A stretch of 64,000 bases of DNA from Paenibacillus aceris (GCF_017874035.1 NZ_JAGGKV010000012.1:124001-188000), one strand, 5' to 3'; positions 8,273 to 17,730 are shown, counted from the stretch's first letter. A program made the numbers and translations. Notes: generated from the letters alone by a model not told the origin.

Positions 8273-11200
8273 ATGACAACTAATAAAGTGAAAAGCGTCT
8301 GCCCCTATTGCGGAGTTGGCTGCGGAATTGTGCTTGAGGTATCTGGAAACCGCGTGCTCAAGGTGACGGGAGATAAAGAACATCCAACCAATTTTGGCCG
8401 GCTGTGCACCAAGGGCAACACCTGTGCTGAAGCTATCGCAGAGTCTGGACGCATGGAATACGCTTATAAGCGTCTGTCGCGTAGGAAAGAGCCCGTCAAA
8501 ATCGGGGTGGCTGATGCCATTAGCGAAACGGCAAGACGGCTGCGCTCTATTCTCCACAAGCATGGCCCGAACGCCCTGTCTTTCTACGTGTCGGGTCAAA
8601 TGTCGCTGGAAGCTCAATATCTGATTAACAAGCTGGCCAAGGGTTACGTTCGAACGAACAACATCGAGTCCAATTCCCGATTATGCATGGCTAGCGCAGG
8701 CAGCGGCTACAAGCTGTCGCTTGGGGCCGACGGTCCGCCGGGATCATATCAGGATATGGATCGCTCGGATTTATTTTTCGTCATTGGCGCCAATATGGCC
8801 GATTGCCATCCCATTCTTTTTCTTCGCATGATGGATCGGGTAAAAGCGGGAGCTAAACTGATCGTGGTAGATCCCCGCCGCAATACGACGGCAGAGAAGG
8901 CAGATCTTTTTATGCAGATTAGGCCGGGTACGGATCTTGCGCTCCTGAACGGGATCTTGCATTTGCTTGTCATAAACGGTCACACCGATCCGGCTTTTAT
9001 CACGGAGTTCACATCTGGTTGGGACACCATGCCAGCCTTTCTCGAGGACTATACGCCTGACAAAGTGTCAGCAATTACGGGCATTCCCGAGGCCGATATC
9101 CGTAAAGCGGCATTATGGATCGGCGAGTCGCCGGAATGGATGACATGCTGGACGATGGGGCTGAATCAGAGCACCCACGGTACGTGGCACACCAATGCCA
9201 TCTGTAATCTGCATCTGGCAACGGGTAAAATATGCCGGCCCGGAAGCGGTCCCTTTTCCCTCACGGGTCAACCCAATGCGATGGGAGGCCGGGAAATGGG
9301 GTACATGGGACCTGGATTGCCAGGACAACGATCGGTGCTGGTTCAAGCCGACCGGGATTTCATTGAGGACATGTGGGACATTCCGCGCGGCACGTTGAAG
9401 ACGGAGGCGGGTTCGGGCACCGTGTCGATGTTCGAGAGCATGATGGCCGGGGATATCAAAGCCTGCTGGATTATTTGCACGAATCCGGTAGCTACGGTAC
9501 CTAACCGGAAGAATGTGATTGCAGGCTTGGAGGCCGCCGAGCTGGTCATCGTGCAGGATGCTTTCTTCGAGACGGAGACGAATCGATATGCCGACATCCT
9601 GTTGCCCGGCGCCCTATGGGCGGAGGGTGAAGGTGTAATGATCAACTCCGAGCGGAATTTGACGCTGATGGAGAAGGCGGTGGAGCCGCCAGGTGAAGCC
9701 ATGCCGGATTGGGAAATCATCGCCCGGGTTGCTTGCGAGATGGGATATTCCACTGGATTCACTTACACGTCATCCGCCGAGGTATATCAGGAAATCCAAC
9801 GGGCTTGGAATCCCAAAACCGGATATGACATCCGGGGGGCTTCCTATGAACGGCTGCGTGAAACCCCTATGCAGTGGCCTGCTGCTCCGGGAAGCAAGAA
9901 TGATCGCAATCCGATCCGGTATTTGAACGATGGGATTAGCCAACAGCGGAAGGAACTTCCGGACGGCAGTCATCCGCACATCGTTTTCGCTACGGAGAAC
10001 GGCAAAGGAATCTTTCTTGCACGTCCGTATTTGCCGCCGGCTGAAATGCCGGACCCTGACTTCCCTTTTGTACTGAATACAGGACGATTGCAGCATCAAT
10101 GGCACACCATGACGAAGACGGGAAAAATTTCAAAGCTTAACAAACTGAACCCCGGTCCATTTATTGAAATTCATCCTGAAGATGCAGAGGCGCTTGGCAT
10201 TAAGGATCAAGATCATATAGAAATTAGCTCGCGCCGCGGGCTGGCGATACTCCCAGCAGTTGTTACCGATCGCGTAAGGCCGGGGAATTGCTTCGCTCCC
10301 TTTCATTGGAATGATGTGTTCGGAGAGAAACTTGCCATCAATGAGGTAACGAGCGATGCTGTTGACGGGATATCGTTTCAACCGGAATTAAAGTTTTGCG
10401 CTGTTGCTCTAGTTAAACAGAAGGAGGAAGTGAAGATGGCAACAATGGCACCTATCGATACGCTTGCTGCGATGTTAGGCATTCAATCATCTCCGGTAAT
10501 GACGTTGGATAACCACGAGAAGATGTATCTCTCTGGATTTTTGACCAGTTTGAGAGCGGATGAGTCGCGCCCGGTGCCTGGTATTCCTGTCCTGCCTCCT
10601 ACGGCGCCTTTGGAGCAATCCAAGCGTTATTGGCTTGACGGCATGCTGGCGGGGATGTTCTCCCGCACCTTTCTTCCTGAAACAGCTGCACTGCAAGTAG
10701 AGGCGGCACCGGCGGAAATTCCGCAAGCAGCAGAAGCAAAGGTATCCTCCCAACCTGAGACGGATAAAGTGCCTGTCACGATTTTGTGGGCCTCACAAAC
10801 GGGAAATGCAGAAGGCGCCGCTATTCAATGCGCTCAGAAATTGCAAGCGGCCGGATACAATGTTCGCCTCCTGAGTATGAATGCTTACCGGGCGGCAGAC
10901 TTGATCTCTGAACGTTTTGTCTTTTTCCTGGTCAGCACATTCGGTGCCGGCGATCCGCCGGATAACGGCGAAAGCTTCTGGCAGTCGCTGAAAGATGGCG
11001 GCATGGCACAGTTGCCTGATTTGCGGTACTCCATACTGGCCTTCGGGGATTCCAACTATGATCTGTTTTGCGGCTTCGGACGCGCGCTGGATGCACGCTT
11101 GGAACAGCTTGGCGCTAAACGCCTGAGCGGGCGTGTGGATTGTGACACGGATTATGAGGAGCAGGCTGCAGCATGGATGAATGCTGTCGTGTCGAAGTTA

Positions 11201-12352
11201 AGTGAGCCGATGCCTGCAGAGATGAGTAAAACCTATGACCGTAATCATCCATTAACTGCCCGGCTTGCTAAGAGTAGGCTTCTGAACGGAGAGGGCTCTG
11301 AGAAAGAAACTCGTCATTACGTGTTTGATCTCACCGGCAGCGGGATGCGCTATGAGGCAGGGGACGTACTTGGTGTGTGGCCCACGAATGATCCGCAGAT
11401 CGTTTCCGATATTTTGGAAGCTGTCAAGCTGGATCCATCCACAAAGGCAGATGTCAAAGATAAAGGACAAATGACAATAGCCGAGGCGCTGCAACGTCAC
11501 TTCGAAATTTCCCGGGTTACACCAGGGATGCTGGAATTTGTTCAAGAGCGTGCCAAGAGCGAGGCGCTCGGAAATCTTTTGAAGAATAAGCAGGAGATGA
11601 AAAAGTGGCTCTGGGGACGTCAACTGGTTGACGTGCTGCAAGCTTTTCCGATGAGCGTGGCTGTCACAGCAGAGGAACTGCTGCAAGTGCTTAAACCGTT
11701 GCAGCCGCGGCTGTATTCCATTTCATCCAGTCCCAAAGCGAACCCTGACGAGGTTCATATTACGGTGTCAACCGTTCGTTATGAAACGGAGGACAAACCG
11801 AGAACTGGCGTCTGTTCCGGTTTCTTGGCAGATCGCATTCATGGCGAAATGGAGGTGGGGCTGTTTATCCAAAAGACGGCGCACTTCAGACCACCGGCCG
11901 ATCCGGATGCGGGGATGATCATGATCGGACCGGGTACAGGAGTCGGGCCGTTTCGGGGCTTTCTACAAGAGCGTCGAGCGCTGGGGGCGAAAGGAAAGAA
12001 CTGGCTCATTTTCGGTGAACAGCGTGCGGCGTGCGATTTCTACTTCAAGGAGGAGCTGGAGACCATGCTGCATGAGGGGGATTTGCATCGGCTGGACACT
12101 GCTTTTTCCCGCGATCAGGCGGAGAAAATCTATGTCCAACACCGCATGCTGGAGCATGGGGCAGAGTTGTGGGCATGGCTGAAGGAAGGCGCTCATTTCT
12201 ATATTTGCGGAGACGCCAGCACCATGGCCAAAGAGGTCGACACCACGCTTAAGCAAATCATTCAGCAATATAGCGGCATGAGCTCAAGTGAAACGGAAAG
12301 CTATGTGAAAGAGATGTCGCGAACCAAAAGGTATGCGAAAGACGTCTATTAA
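8273..12352 (+). CDS. Assimilatory nitrate reductase fused to CysJ-like NADPH flavoprotein reductase
   Basis: 1359-residue fusion. Residues 1-715 are a molybdopterin oxidoreductase of the NarB/NasC group. A 4Fe-4S site is formed by Cys10, Cys13, Cys17 and Cys45 (CPYCGVGC...RLCTKG), and the molybdopterin domains follow (MGLNQSTHGTW, GQPNAMGGREMGYM, TGRLQHQWHTMTKTG). After a linker come a flavodoxin domain (ASQTGNAEG, about 834-975), a CysJ-type FAD domain (RLYSISSSP about 1146, GVCSGFLADR) and an NADPH domain (MIGPGTGVGPFRGF about 1216, ending RYAKDVY). The likely reaction is NADPH-driven reduction of nitrate to nitrite inside one cytosolic polypeptide, without a separate electron-transfer subunit. 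Molybdopterin genes are at 29.7-31.8 kb. No nitrite reductase is present in the window. Confidence 0.92.
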   Translation: MTTNKVKSVCPYCGVGCGIVLEVSGNRVLKVTGDKEHPTNFGRLCTKGNTCAEAIAESGRMEYAYKRLSRRKEPVKIGVADAISETARRLRSILHKHGPNALSFYVSGQMSLEAQYLINKLAKGYVRTNNIESNSRLCMASAGSGYKLSLGADGPPGSYQDMDRSDLFFVIGANMADCHPILFLRMMDRVKAGAKLIVVDPRRNTTAEKADLFMQIRPGTDLALLNGILHLLVINGHTDPAFITEFTSGWDTMPAFLEDYTPDKVSAITGIPEADIRKAALWIGESPEWMTCWTMGLNQSTHGTWHTNAICNLHLATGKICRPGSGPFSLTGQPNAMGGREMGYMGPGLPGQRSVLVQADRDFIEDMWDIPRGTLKTEAGSGTVSMFESMMAGDIKACWIICTNPVATVPNRKNVIAGLEAAELVIVQDAFFETETNRYADILLPGALWAEGEGVMINSERNLTLMEKAVEPPGEAMPDWEIIARVACEMGYSTGFTYTSSAEVYQEIQRAWNPKTGYDIRGASYERLRETPMQWPAAPGSKNDRNPIRYLNDGISQQRKELPDGSHPHIVFATENGKGIFLARPYLPPAEMPDPDFPFVLNTGRLQHQWHTMTKTGKISKLNKLNPGPFIEIHPEDAEALGIKDQDHIEISSRRGLAILPAVVTDRVRPGNCFAPFHWNDVFGEKLAINEVTSDAVDGISFQPELKFCAVALVKQKEEVKMATMAPIDTLAAMLGIQSSPVMTLDNHEKMYLSGFLTSLRADESRPVPGIPVLPPTAPLEQSKRYWLDGMLAGMFSRTFLPETAALQVEAAPAEIPQAAEAKVSSQPETDKVPVTILWASQTGNAEGAAIQCAQKLQAAGYNVRLLSMNAYRAADLISERFVFFLVSTFGAGDPPDNGESFWQSLKDGGMAQLPDLRYSILAFGDSNYDLFCGFGRALDARLEQLGAKRLSGRVDCDTDYEEQAAAWMNAVVSKLSEPMPAEMSKTYDRNHPLTARLAKSRLLNGEGSEKETRHYVFDLTGSGMRYEAGDVLGVWPTNDPQIVSDILEAVKLDPSTKADVKDKGQMTIAEALQRHFEISRVTPGMLEFVQERAKSEALGNLLKNKQEMKKWLWGRQLVDVLQAFPMSVAVTAEELLQVLKPLQPRLYSISSSPKANPDEVHITVSTVRYETEDKPRTGVCSGFLADRIHGEMEVGLFIQKTAHFRPPADPDAGMIMIGPGTGVGPFRGFLQERRALGAKGKNWLIFGEQRAACDFYFKEELETMLHEGDLHRLDTAFSRDQAEKIYVQHRMLEHGAELWAWLKEGAHFYICGDASTMAKEVDTTLKQIIQQYSGMSSSETESYVKEMSRTKRYAKDVY

Positions 12353-13305
12353 GTTTCAAATAAGATGCGCCCTGTCTGGGATAGATCATATCCTTGGATG
12401 GGGCGTAGTTCGTTATGGAAGGCTTCGGAGCGCAGTACATCCACAACGCCTTTCAACCATTCCTGATTCTCCGGCTTCTTGAGCATGACGAGATCGACAC
12501 GCTCCTGAATGAGCGGAATGAAGTCTACGCCCCCAACCATATAGGCGGCTTTCTCAATGCCTACACCGAAATCTCCTTCCCCGATGGCTACTTTGCCCGC
12601 TACGCCCATATGGTTGGATTCCTCCTGCTCATACCCGATCATATCCCGATAGGAAATGCCGTGCAGACGGAGTTGTTCATCCAGCAAAACGCGTGCACCT
12701 GCCCCTTTTTCGCGGTTAATCAGCCGAAGACCCTTCTGCTGAAGGTCGGACCAGCCTTGGAGTTTTTTGGGGTTCCCCTGTTGAACATAGAGACCTGCCG
12801 ATCTTGAGAGGAGGTTGATCACAACATAGGAAGAGCCGATCAGTATTTTTCGAACATAAGGAATATTATATTCTCCCGTGTCGCCGTCCAAGAGATGTGT
12901 ACTTACGATATCGGTTTCGCCTCTATACATGGCGATTAAGCTGTCCAGGCTTCCTGCATAAGAGCGGAGAGGTCTGCTTTGGGGGACCTTTCTCTCGATA
13001 TGTTTGGCCAAAATGTCCAAGCTGATATCCTGTCCCGTGATGACAAGAGCGCGTTTGGGAGTGGGAGCTGCGCCCGGCGAAGGAATGGAAGGCGCCATTT
13101 CCAAACTGTCCGTTCTGGATGTACTCACCATGCCGCTTTTGGCGCGAGCTTTATAAGCCTCCAAGTCCGAGGCGTCTACACGCATCTGTTTGCCAACCCG
13201 ATAGGCGGGCAAATCCCCTTTTTTAATGAGATCGTAGACTGTTAGTTTGGAGATTTTTAGAAGCTTCGCTATGTCTTCGGTGGTATAGGATATATCGGCT
13301 GTCAT
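12349..13305 (-). CDS. HTH plus substrate-binding-fold regulator (excisionase-like HTH, PBP-like domain)
   Basis: 318 residues. The N-terminus is an excisionase/MerR-type helix-turn-helix (YTTEDIAKLLKISKLTVYDLIKKGDLPAYRVGKQMRVDASDLEAY). Residues 90-318 form a periplasmic-binding-protein fold of the ModA-like PBP_like family (ALVITGQDISLDILAKHIE ... INREKGAGARVLLDEQL ... AIGEGDFGVGIEKAAY). Proteins of this plan are thought to sense molybdate or a related oxyanion. The gene converges on the nitrate reductase and overlaps its stop by four bases, which fits control of molybdenum or nitrate use. Two ATGs are in frame; GGAGG at 13312-13316 abuts the first (13311) and is correctly spaced from the second (13305), so 13305 is chosen. 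Confidence 0.85.
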   Translation of the reverse strand: MTADISYTTEDIAKLLKISKLTVYDLIKKGDLPAYRVGKQMRVDASDLEAYKARAKSGMVSTSRTDSLEMAPSIPSPGAAPTPKRALVITGQDISLDILAKHIERKVPQSRPLRSYAGSLDSLIAMYRGETDIVSTHLLDGDTGEYNIPYVRKILIGSSYVVINLLSRSAGLYVQQGNPKKLQGWSDLQQKGLRLINREKGAGARVLLDEQLRLHGISYRDMIGYEQEESNHMGVAGKVAIGEGDFGVGIEKAAYMVGGVDFIPLIQERVDLVMLKKPENQEWLKGVVDVLRSEAFHNELRPIQGYDLSQTGRILFET

Positions 13306-13426
13306 GGTCATCCTCCGTGGCCTATCTGGTTAATTTCGTTACCCTCTATCATAAGCTGATCGAATAAGTATGACAATCTCAAATCAAGAAGGCAACCTAA
13401 TCTCAGTGCCTACCTTGCGGGCTGGT

Positions 13427-13449
13427 AGGGGAACTACAGGGCGCCTCCG
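13427..13449 (+). repeat. Dispersed GGGAACTA-type repeat, one forward unit
   Basis: TAGGGGAACTACAGGGCGCC, followed by ATGATGGTATG. It lies in the 210-bp divergent gap and matches the unit at 20844. Confidence 0.6.
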
Positions 13450-13516
13450 AATGATGGTATGTCTTTGTCACGGATGGAAAGAATGAAGAGTACCGAACAA
13501 ACAAGTGGGGGAATGT

Positions 13517-14461
13517 ATGGAACTAAAGCCTGTGATTCCTTTCGAGCCAATACGTACAGAAGAGATGCCGACGTCCGGACAATGGATAGCGCAAATTAAA
13601 TGGGACGGCGTAAGAATGCTTGCGTATTTCGATGGCCAAGAAGTCCGTCTCATCAACCGAAGATTAAACGATCGAACGATCCAATACCCTGAAATTGCAG
13701 ACATTTCCTCCTATTGCACGGCCAAATCGGTCATATTAGACGGAGAGATCATTGCCCTTAAAGACGGGAAGCCGTCCTTTCATGAAATTATGCGCAGAGA
13801 TGGTGTAAGAAACTCCAAAAACATTCCGCTGCTAATACAAACAGTCCCCGTCGTTTATATGATTTTTGACATCCTATTCCTTAATGGTCAGTGGCTTGTG
13901 GATAAACCGTTGTATGAGAGGCAGCAGCTATTATCCAAAGTGATTTCTACGAGTGAAACCGTTCAGCTTGTTACCAACCACCTGGATCCGGATTCCCTTT
14001 ACGCCGTAATGGAGCAGCATGAGATGGAAGGCATTGTCGTCAAGGATTTACAAAGCAAATATCAACTAGATGGCAAAGATAAGCGCTGGATGAAAAAGAA
14101 AATTACACATGATCTTGTCGCTGTCGTTGGGGGGGTAACCAAGAGAGGAAATTTAGTAAATGCCGTTTTGCTGGGCCTCTATGATGATTCCGGTGAGCTT
14201 TGGTACATTGGTCATGCAGGGGCGGGGAAATTGACGCAAAACGACTGGAGAGCATTAACCGAAGCAACAAACACAATGGTTTTAGAGAAAAAACCGTTTG
14301 TGAATACCCCAGAGAGGTCCAAAGAAGCGATCTGGATCCAGCCCCTCATCACCATGAAAGTAAACTACATGGCATGGACGCGAGACAGAAATCTGCGTCA
14401 GCCGAGTATTCAATCCGTTGTTTCCCTTTCACCGCAGGAATGCCATTTCAACCAACTCTAG
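13517..14461 (+). CDS. ATP-dependent DNA ligase (LigD-type ligase domain)
   Basis: 314 residues. Adenylation motif I is IKWDGVR with the catalytic Lys; then LINRR, LDGEIIAL (motif III region), MIFDILFLNGQ, EGIVVKD (motif IV) and WMKKK (motif V), followed by an OB-fold with GHAGAGKLTQNDW. This is a minimal ligase like the ligase part of LigD. The frame begins with GTG 13505, but GGGGGA at 13506-13511 serves ATG 13517. With the polymerase at 550 and Ku at 15713 it makes a distributed end-joining system. A hairpin terminator follows. Confidence 0.92.
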   Translation: MELKPVIPFEPIRTEEMPTSGQWIAQIKWDGVRMLAYFDGQEVRLINRRLNDRTIQYPEIADISSYCTAKSVILDGEIIALKDGKPSFHEIMRRDGVRNSKNIPLLIQTVPVVYMIFDILFLNGQWLVDKPLYERQQLLSKVISTSETVQLVTNHLDPDSLYAVMEQHEMEGIVVKDLQSKYQLDGKDKRWMKKKITHDLVAVVGGVTKRGNLVNAVLLGLYDDSGELWYIGHAGAGKLTQNDWRALTEATNTMVLEKKPFVNTPERSKEAIWIQPLITMKVNYMAWTRDRNLRQPSIQSVVSLSPQECHFNQL

Positions 14462-14481
14462 TTTGTTAATTGTGTGCAAAG

Positions 14482-14516
14482 AAAACCGGTTCTACAGATG
14501 TAGCACCGGTTTTTTC
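14482..14516. terminator. Bidirectional terminator between ligase and protease genes
   Basis: AAAACCGGT / ACCGGTTTTT with an inner CTAC/GTAG step; T-rich on the plus side and A-rich on the left, so it can serve both converging genes. Confidence 0.8.
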
Positions 14517-14518
14517 GA

Positions 14519-15571
14519 TCATTTCCTTGTTTTCTTGGCCTGAACGATCTTGATCGAAGCTAGTTCTTTCGCCGTAAGTCGACGGGCATAGGCAGGGTTA
14601 TCATCACGGGTATTCACTTTTCGGATCCGGCCTATTCCGCTAGGACGAGCAACCCGAGTTTGGAATGCTTTCATAACCCAATCCACCGGGAATGCAATCG
14701 ATGTCTTCCCATCCGTAGTACCAGCAAAGTTCACAGCAGCAGCGAAGTTATCTGTCCTCCTTAACCATACAGAGCCGGAATCTCCGGGAAGTGATACTGG
14801 AGTACTCCCTAGAACAATCGTTTGATTTTTAAAAGTAAGTTCGCCTAGATTTTCGCCATAATCAACTTTCACATCCGCATTGATCGAGTCGACTCTACCG
14901 TATGATAATCCCGTTGTCCTGCCTACTTTCTTGAACCGCTCTCCTAGTTTATAAGAGGTTACATGGCCAGGAATAACGCCAACAGTTGCATAACGCGGGC
15001 TCAGGATTCTGTTCCGTACTGGAATCGACAGAGCTGCATCAATGAAATTAGATTGTTTCCGACTTAATTGTACGAAACGTGCCAAGCGTCCAACTCCATC
15101 TTTTCCTGACTTACCATTATCCGCTCCTCCGGGTTGCAATGTTTCGACAGGAGTCCCTGAGTTCAGTGGATTCGTAAGAACATGATTATTACTGAAAATA
15201 TACCGCTGCTTAGCACTCGGGAAATTTGTGAGGATTAAGCCCACAGTACCTGATCCAGCACTTGTTCCGATGCTATAACCGGCGGGTACCGGTCGAATTA
15301 AACTACGGTAATTCGCATGGGAACGGATCTTCTTTGTCCGCACCAGCCTGATGGGGACTTTCGCCATCTTGCCCTTTCCATGTACGGAAAGAAGTGATGC
15401 CATACCAAGGGAAGCGATGGACAACGCATCCGTATAAATGGTGACCGCAGCTCCTTTATCCGGGCGCTTCGGGTTCTGATATCCTACGCCGACGGCATGG
15501 ACTTTTGGGTGCTTTAGCATGGAACGTGCCATACGCTCCTTCATAGCATAAGCGGCAGTAAATGTAGCCAA
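14519..15571 (-). CDS. Trypsin-like serine peptidase
   Basis: 350 residues with the chymotrypsin-fold triad visible in order: His in FSNNHVL, Asp in NFIDAALS and Ser in SLPGDSGSVW. The GTSAGSGTVG stretch precedes the His. No signal peptide or membrane helix is evident, so it may be cytosolic or spore-associated. Start TTG 15571 with AAAGGTGAT about nine bases upstream; the nearby ATG is out of frame. It ends in a basic tail (VQAKKTRK). Substrate unknown. Confidence 0.82.
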   Translation of the reverse strand: MATFTAAYAMKERMARSMLKHPKVHAVGVGYQNPKRPDKGAAVTIYTDALSIASLGMASLLSVHGKGKMAKVPIRLVRTKKIRSHANYRSLIRPVPAGYSIGTSAGSGTVGLILTNFPSAKQRYIFSNNHVLTNPLNSGTPVETLQPGGADNGKSGKDGVGRLARFVQLSRKQSNFIDAALSIPVRNRILSPRYATVGVIPGHVTSYKLGERFKKVGRTTGLSYGRVDSINADVKVDYGENLGELTFKNQTIVLGSTPVSLPGDSGSVWLRRTDNFAAAVNFAGTTDGKTSIAFPVDWVMKAFQTRVARPSGIGRIRKVNTRDDNPAYARRLTAKELASIKIVQAKKTRK

Positions 15572-15665
15572 TATCCCATCACCTTTCTCCTTTTGAATAC
15601 ATTAGTGTATTAGCGAAGTTGGGAAAGCGAAATAGGCAATTGGGTGCCACTAGCCTAAAAAGACA

Positions 15666-15702
15666 AAAGCGCTCATCCTTTAATCCAAGGATCAGCGCTT
15701 AT
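15666..15702 (-). terminator. Terminator of ku
   Basis: AAGCGCTCATCCTTT pairs with CAAGGATCAGCGCTT around AATC. On the minus strand it is followed by a T-rich run (TTTTGTCTTTTT). Confidence 0.85.
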
Positions 15703-15712
15703 TGTGATCTAT

Positions 15713-16582
15713 TTATGTGACGGGTTCCTTCACTTTTTTGGCGCGCGGCTTCTTCGGCTTCTTTTCCTCCGTAACGGAAGCATCCGGCTCCAGTGTCACT
15801 TTGCCGTCATCAGGCGACTTCGTAGCGTCGAGGCTCGCTTGCAGCGCAGCCATAAGGTCGATGACGCTTGTTTTTTGTAGAGCTGGCGCGGCTTGCACTT
15901 CTTCTCCGGAAATTTTGTGCTCGATCGCTTCTAACAATCGTCCGCGATACTCGTCTTTATATTTTTCAGGTTCAAATGGAGAAGATAACTGGCTAATCAG
16001 CATTTTCGCCATATCGAGCTCGCGCTCGTTCACGGTGACTTTCTCTGGGAGGTTCGGGACTTGCGAGATGGGTCTGATTTCATCAGGGTAGAAAATGGTT
16101 TCGAGCGCCAGACAGTTCTCGATGACGCGAATAGCGGCCAGCGAGCTCTTGGAACGGATCGAGACTTTGGCGATGCCTATTTTGCCAGTTTGGCGCATTG
16201 AATCGAGCAGCAAATTATACGCGCCTGCCCCTGTATCCCCGGGCCCCAAATAGTACGTTTTTTGAAAATAAACCGGATCGATATCCGTCAAGTTGACGAA
16301 GTCCAAAATCTTGATCTCTTTATTTGCTTCTCCTGAGATGGTTTCTAACTCTTCCTTCTCAAAGAGGACGAAGCGTCCAGGCTCGTATTCATAGCCTTTC
16401 GTTATCTCATCCCACTCTACTTCCTTCTCGCAAGTCTGGCATTTGCGCACATATGCTAGCGGGGTAATGCAAGTTTTATGTATGTATCGCATGGAGATAT
16501 CTTTATCTTCCGTGGCCGAAAACATTTTCACAGGCACATGAACAAGTCCGAAAGAGATTGCGCCTTTCCAAACCGTATGCAT
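15713..16582 (-). CDS. ku: Non-homologous end-joining protein Ku
   Basis: 289 residues. Bacterial Ku homodimers bind double-strand DNA ends and recruit LigD. Seen: MHTVWKGAISFGLVHVPVKMFSATEDKDI, the HKTCITPLAYVRKCQTCEKEV zinc-like pair, GYEYEPGRFVLFEKEELE, and a C-terminal Lys-rich tail (KKPKKPRAKKVKEP) that probably aids DNA binding. The frame reaches back to TTG 16600, but GGAGG lies inside that extension and is spaced for ATG 16582. In spore formers, Ku-LigD repair serves germinating spores; two spore-type small genes sit directly upstream in the opposite direction. Confidence 0.95.
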   Translation of the reverse strand: MHTVWKGAISFGLVHVPVKMFSATEDKDISMRYIHKTCITPLAYVRKCQTCEKEVEWDEITKGYEYEPGRFVLFEKEELETISGEANKEIKILDFVNLTDIDPVYFQKTYYLGPGDTGAGAYNLLLDSMRQTGKIGIAKVSIRSKSSLAAIRVIENCLALETIFYPDEIRPISQVPNLPEKVTVNERELDMAKMLISQLSSPFEPEKYKDEYRGRLLEAIEHKISGEEVQAAPALQKTSVIDLMAALQASLDATKSPDDGKVTLEPDASVTEEKKPKKPRAKKVKEPVT

Positions 16583-16756
16583 CGCTTGATTCCTCCCCAA
16601 ATGAGCTTCATTTTACTAGTATTCTCTTGATCTTCTTCCTTTATACGGCAGTGATTTAAGAGAATGCTTTGCTTTCGAAGTGGGTACGTTAAGGGTGCAA
16701 GTTCATGCTGTTATGGCTTGTCAAAGGCAAAGCTAATGCTAAGGAGGGATTCACGG

Positions 16757-16942
16757 ATGGCACAGGATTCAAATGCATCCCAAGATACGAGCGATCAGGG
16801 ACAAGAAGATCATTTTATGGATATTGACCGGATGATTAATGAAGGCTTGGGAGGCGGCAACGTTACCATGCATAACGGATTAATCGAGTCCACAACAACG
16901 GATACGATGGATCATCCGGAATCTGTATTGGATGAGCCATGA
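16757..16942 (+). CDS. Small acidic protein of unknown function upstream of sspH
   Basis: 61 residues, strongly acidic and hydrophilic (MAQDSNASQDTSDQGQ... DHPESVLDEP), with a Gly-rich centre (GLGGGNV). No family recognised. AAGGAGGG precedes ATG 16757 at good spacing, so the longer frame back to 16664 is not used. Its TGA overlaps the ATG of the next gene (ATGA), so both are made from one message and a spore-related role is a reasonable guess. Confidence 0.7.
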   Translation: MAQDSNASQDTSDQGQEDHFMDIDRMINEGLGGGNVTMHNGLIESTTTDTMDHPESVLDEP

Positions 16943-17121
16943 ACCTTCATCGCGCTCAGGAAATTTTAGCTGCTGATGAAAAGATTACGGTTGAACTTAA
17001 TGGCGTTCCGGTCTGGATCGACAGTGTGGATTCCAGTAAATCGCTCGTCAAGGTTCATGCCGAAGAAAACCCGGCCGATTCAAGGTTGGTGACCGTTCAA
17101 GAACTGGAAGAGGTCCACTGA
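16939..17121 (+). CDS. sspH: SspH-type small acid-soluble spore protein
   Basis: 60 residues. MNLHRAQEILAADEKITVELNGVPVWIDSVD...ENPADSRLVTVQELEEV matches the minor SASP H family (MNxxRAxEI, GVPVxIxxVD, NPxxxxxVxxxxL). Known setting: made in the forespore in Bacillus. It is translationally coupled to the upstream acidic protein and followed by a terminator. Confidence 0.85.
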   Translation: MNLHRAQEILAADEKITVELNGVPVWIDSVDSSKSLVKVHAEENPADSRLVTVQELEEVH

Positions 17122-17133
17122 CGGAAATTGGCA

Positions 17134-17169
17134 AGCCTGCTCCGATGTGATTCGGGGCGGGCTTTTTTT
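17134..17169 (+). terminator. Terminator after sspH-type gene
   Basis: AGCCTGCTCCGA / TTCGGGGCGGGCT stem followed by seven T. Confidence 0.85.
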
Positions 17170-17238
17170 CATTTCAGGTTGCTGTTGTGTACTGGCGAAG
17201 ACTATAATAAGAGCAGCACGCGCAATCGGAAGAAAGGG

Positions 17239-17730
17239 ATGAGATCACTGACGGAGTCCACATTTACGTACAACTCCCAGCATGAGGATGATACTGATCA
17301 GTTGGGGAAATGGCTGGCCGCCTTTTTACGGCCCGGGGCTGTTCTAACTTTGGATGGCGATTTGGGCGCTGGCAAAACGAGATTTTCGCAAGGTTTTGCA
17401 AAGGCGATGGGCATCAAGGAAACCGTCAATTCCCCCACATTTACAATTATTAAAGAATATGAGGGAGCTAAGCTTCCTTTCTACCATATGGATATGTACC
17501 GCATTTCTCAAGAGGAAGCGGACGAGCTGGGGCTAGAGGATTACTTCTATGGGGCGGGCGTCACCTTGATCGAATGGTCAAGCCTAATCGAAGATCTTCT
17601 GCCGCAGGAGCGACTTTCGATCACAATTGCCCTTCAAGGGGATCAAACCAGAGTGTTTCACCTGACTCCGCACGGAGAACCGTATGTGAGTTGGTGTGTA
17701 CAGATGAAGGAGAACGGACATTTACAATGA
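17239..17730 (+). CDS. tsaE: tRNA threonylcarbamoyladenosine biosynthesis ATPase TsaE
   Basis: 163 residues. P-loop GDLGAGKT (about residues 40-47), NSPTFTIIKEYEG and YHMDMYRI with the second motif, then GVTLIEWSSLIEDLLP. TsaE acts with TsaB and TsaD to place t6A on A37 of ANN-decoding tRNAs. The frame extends back to 17128 through the preceding terminator; AGAAAGGG just before ATG 17239 marks the start. It overlaps tsaB by ATGA. Order tsaE-tsaB-rimI-tsaD is that of B. subtilis ydiBCDE. Confidence 0.95.
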   Translation: MRSLTESTFTYNSQHEDDTDQLGKWLAAFLRPGAVLTLDGDLGAGKTRFSQGFAKAMGIKETVNSPTFTIIKEYEGAKLPFYHMDMYRISQEEADELGLEDYFYGAGVTLIEWSSLIEDLLPQERLSITIALQGDQTRVFHLTPHGEPYVSWCVQMKENGHLQ

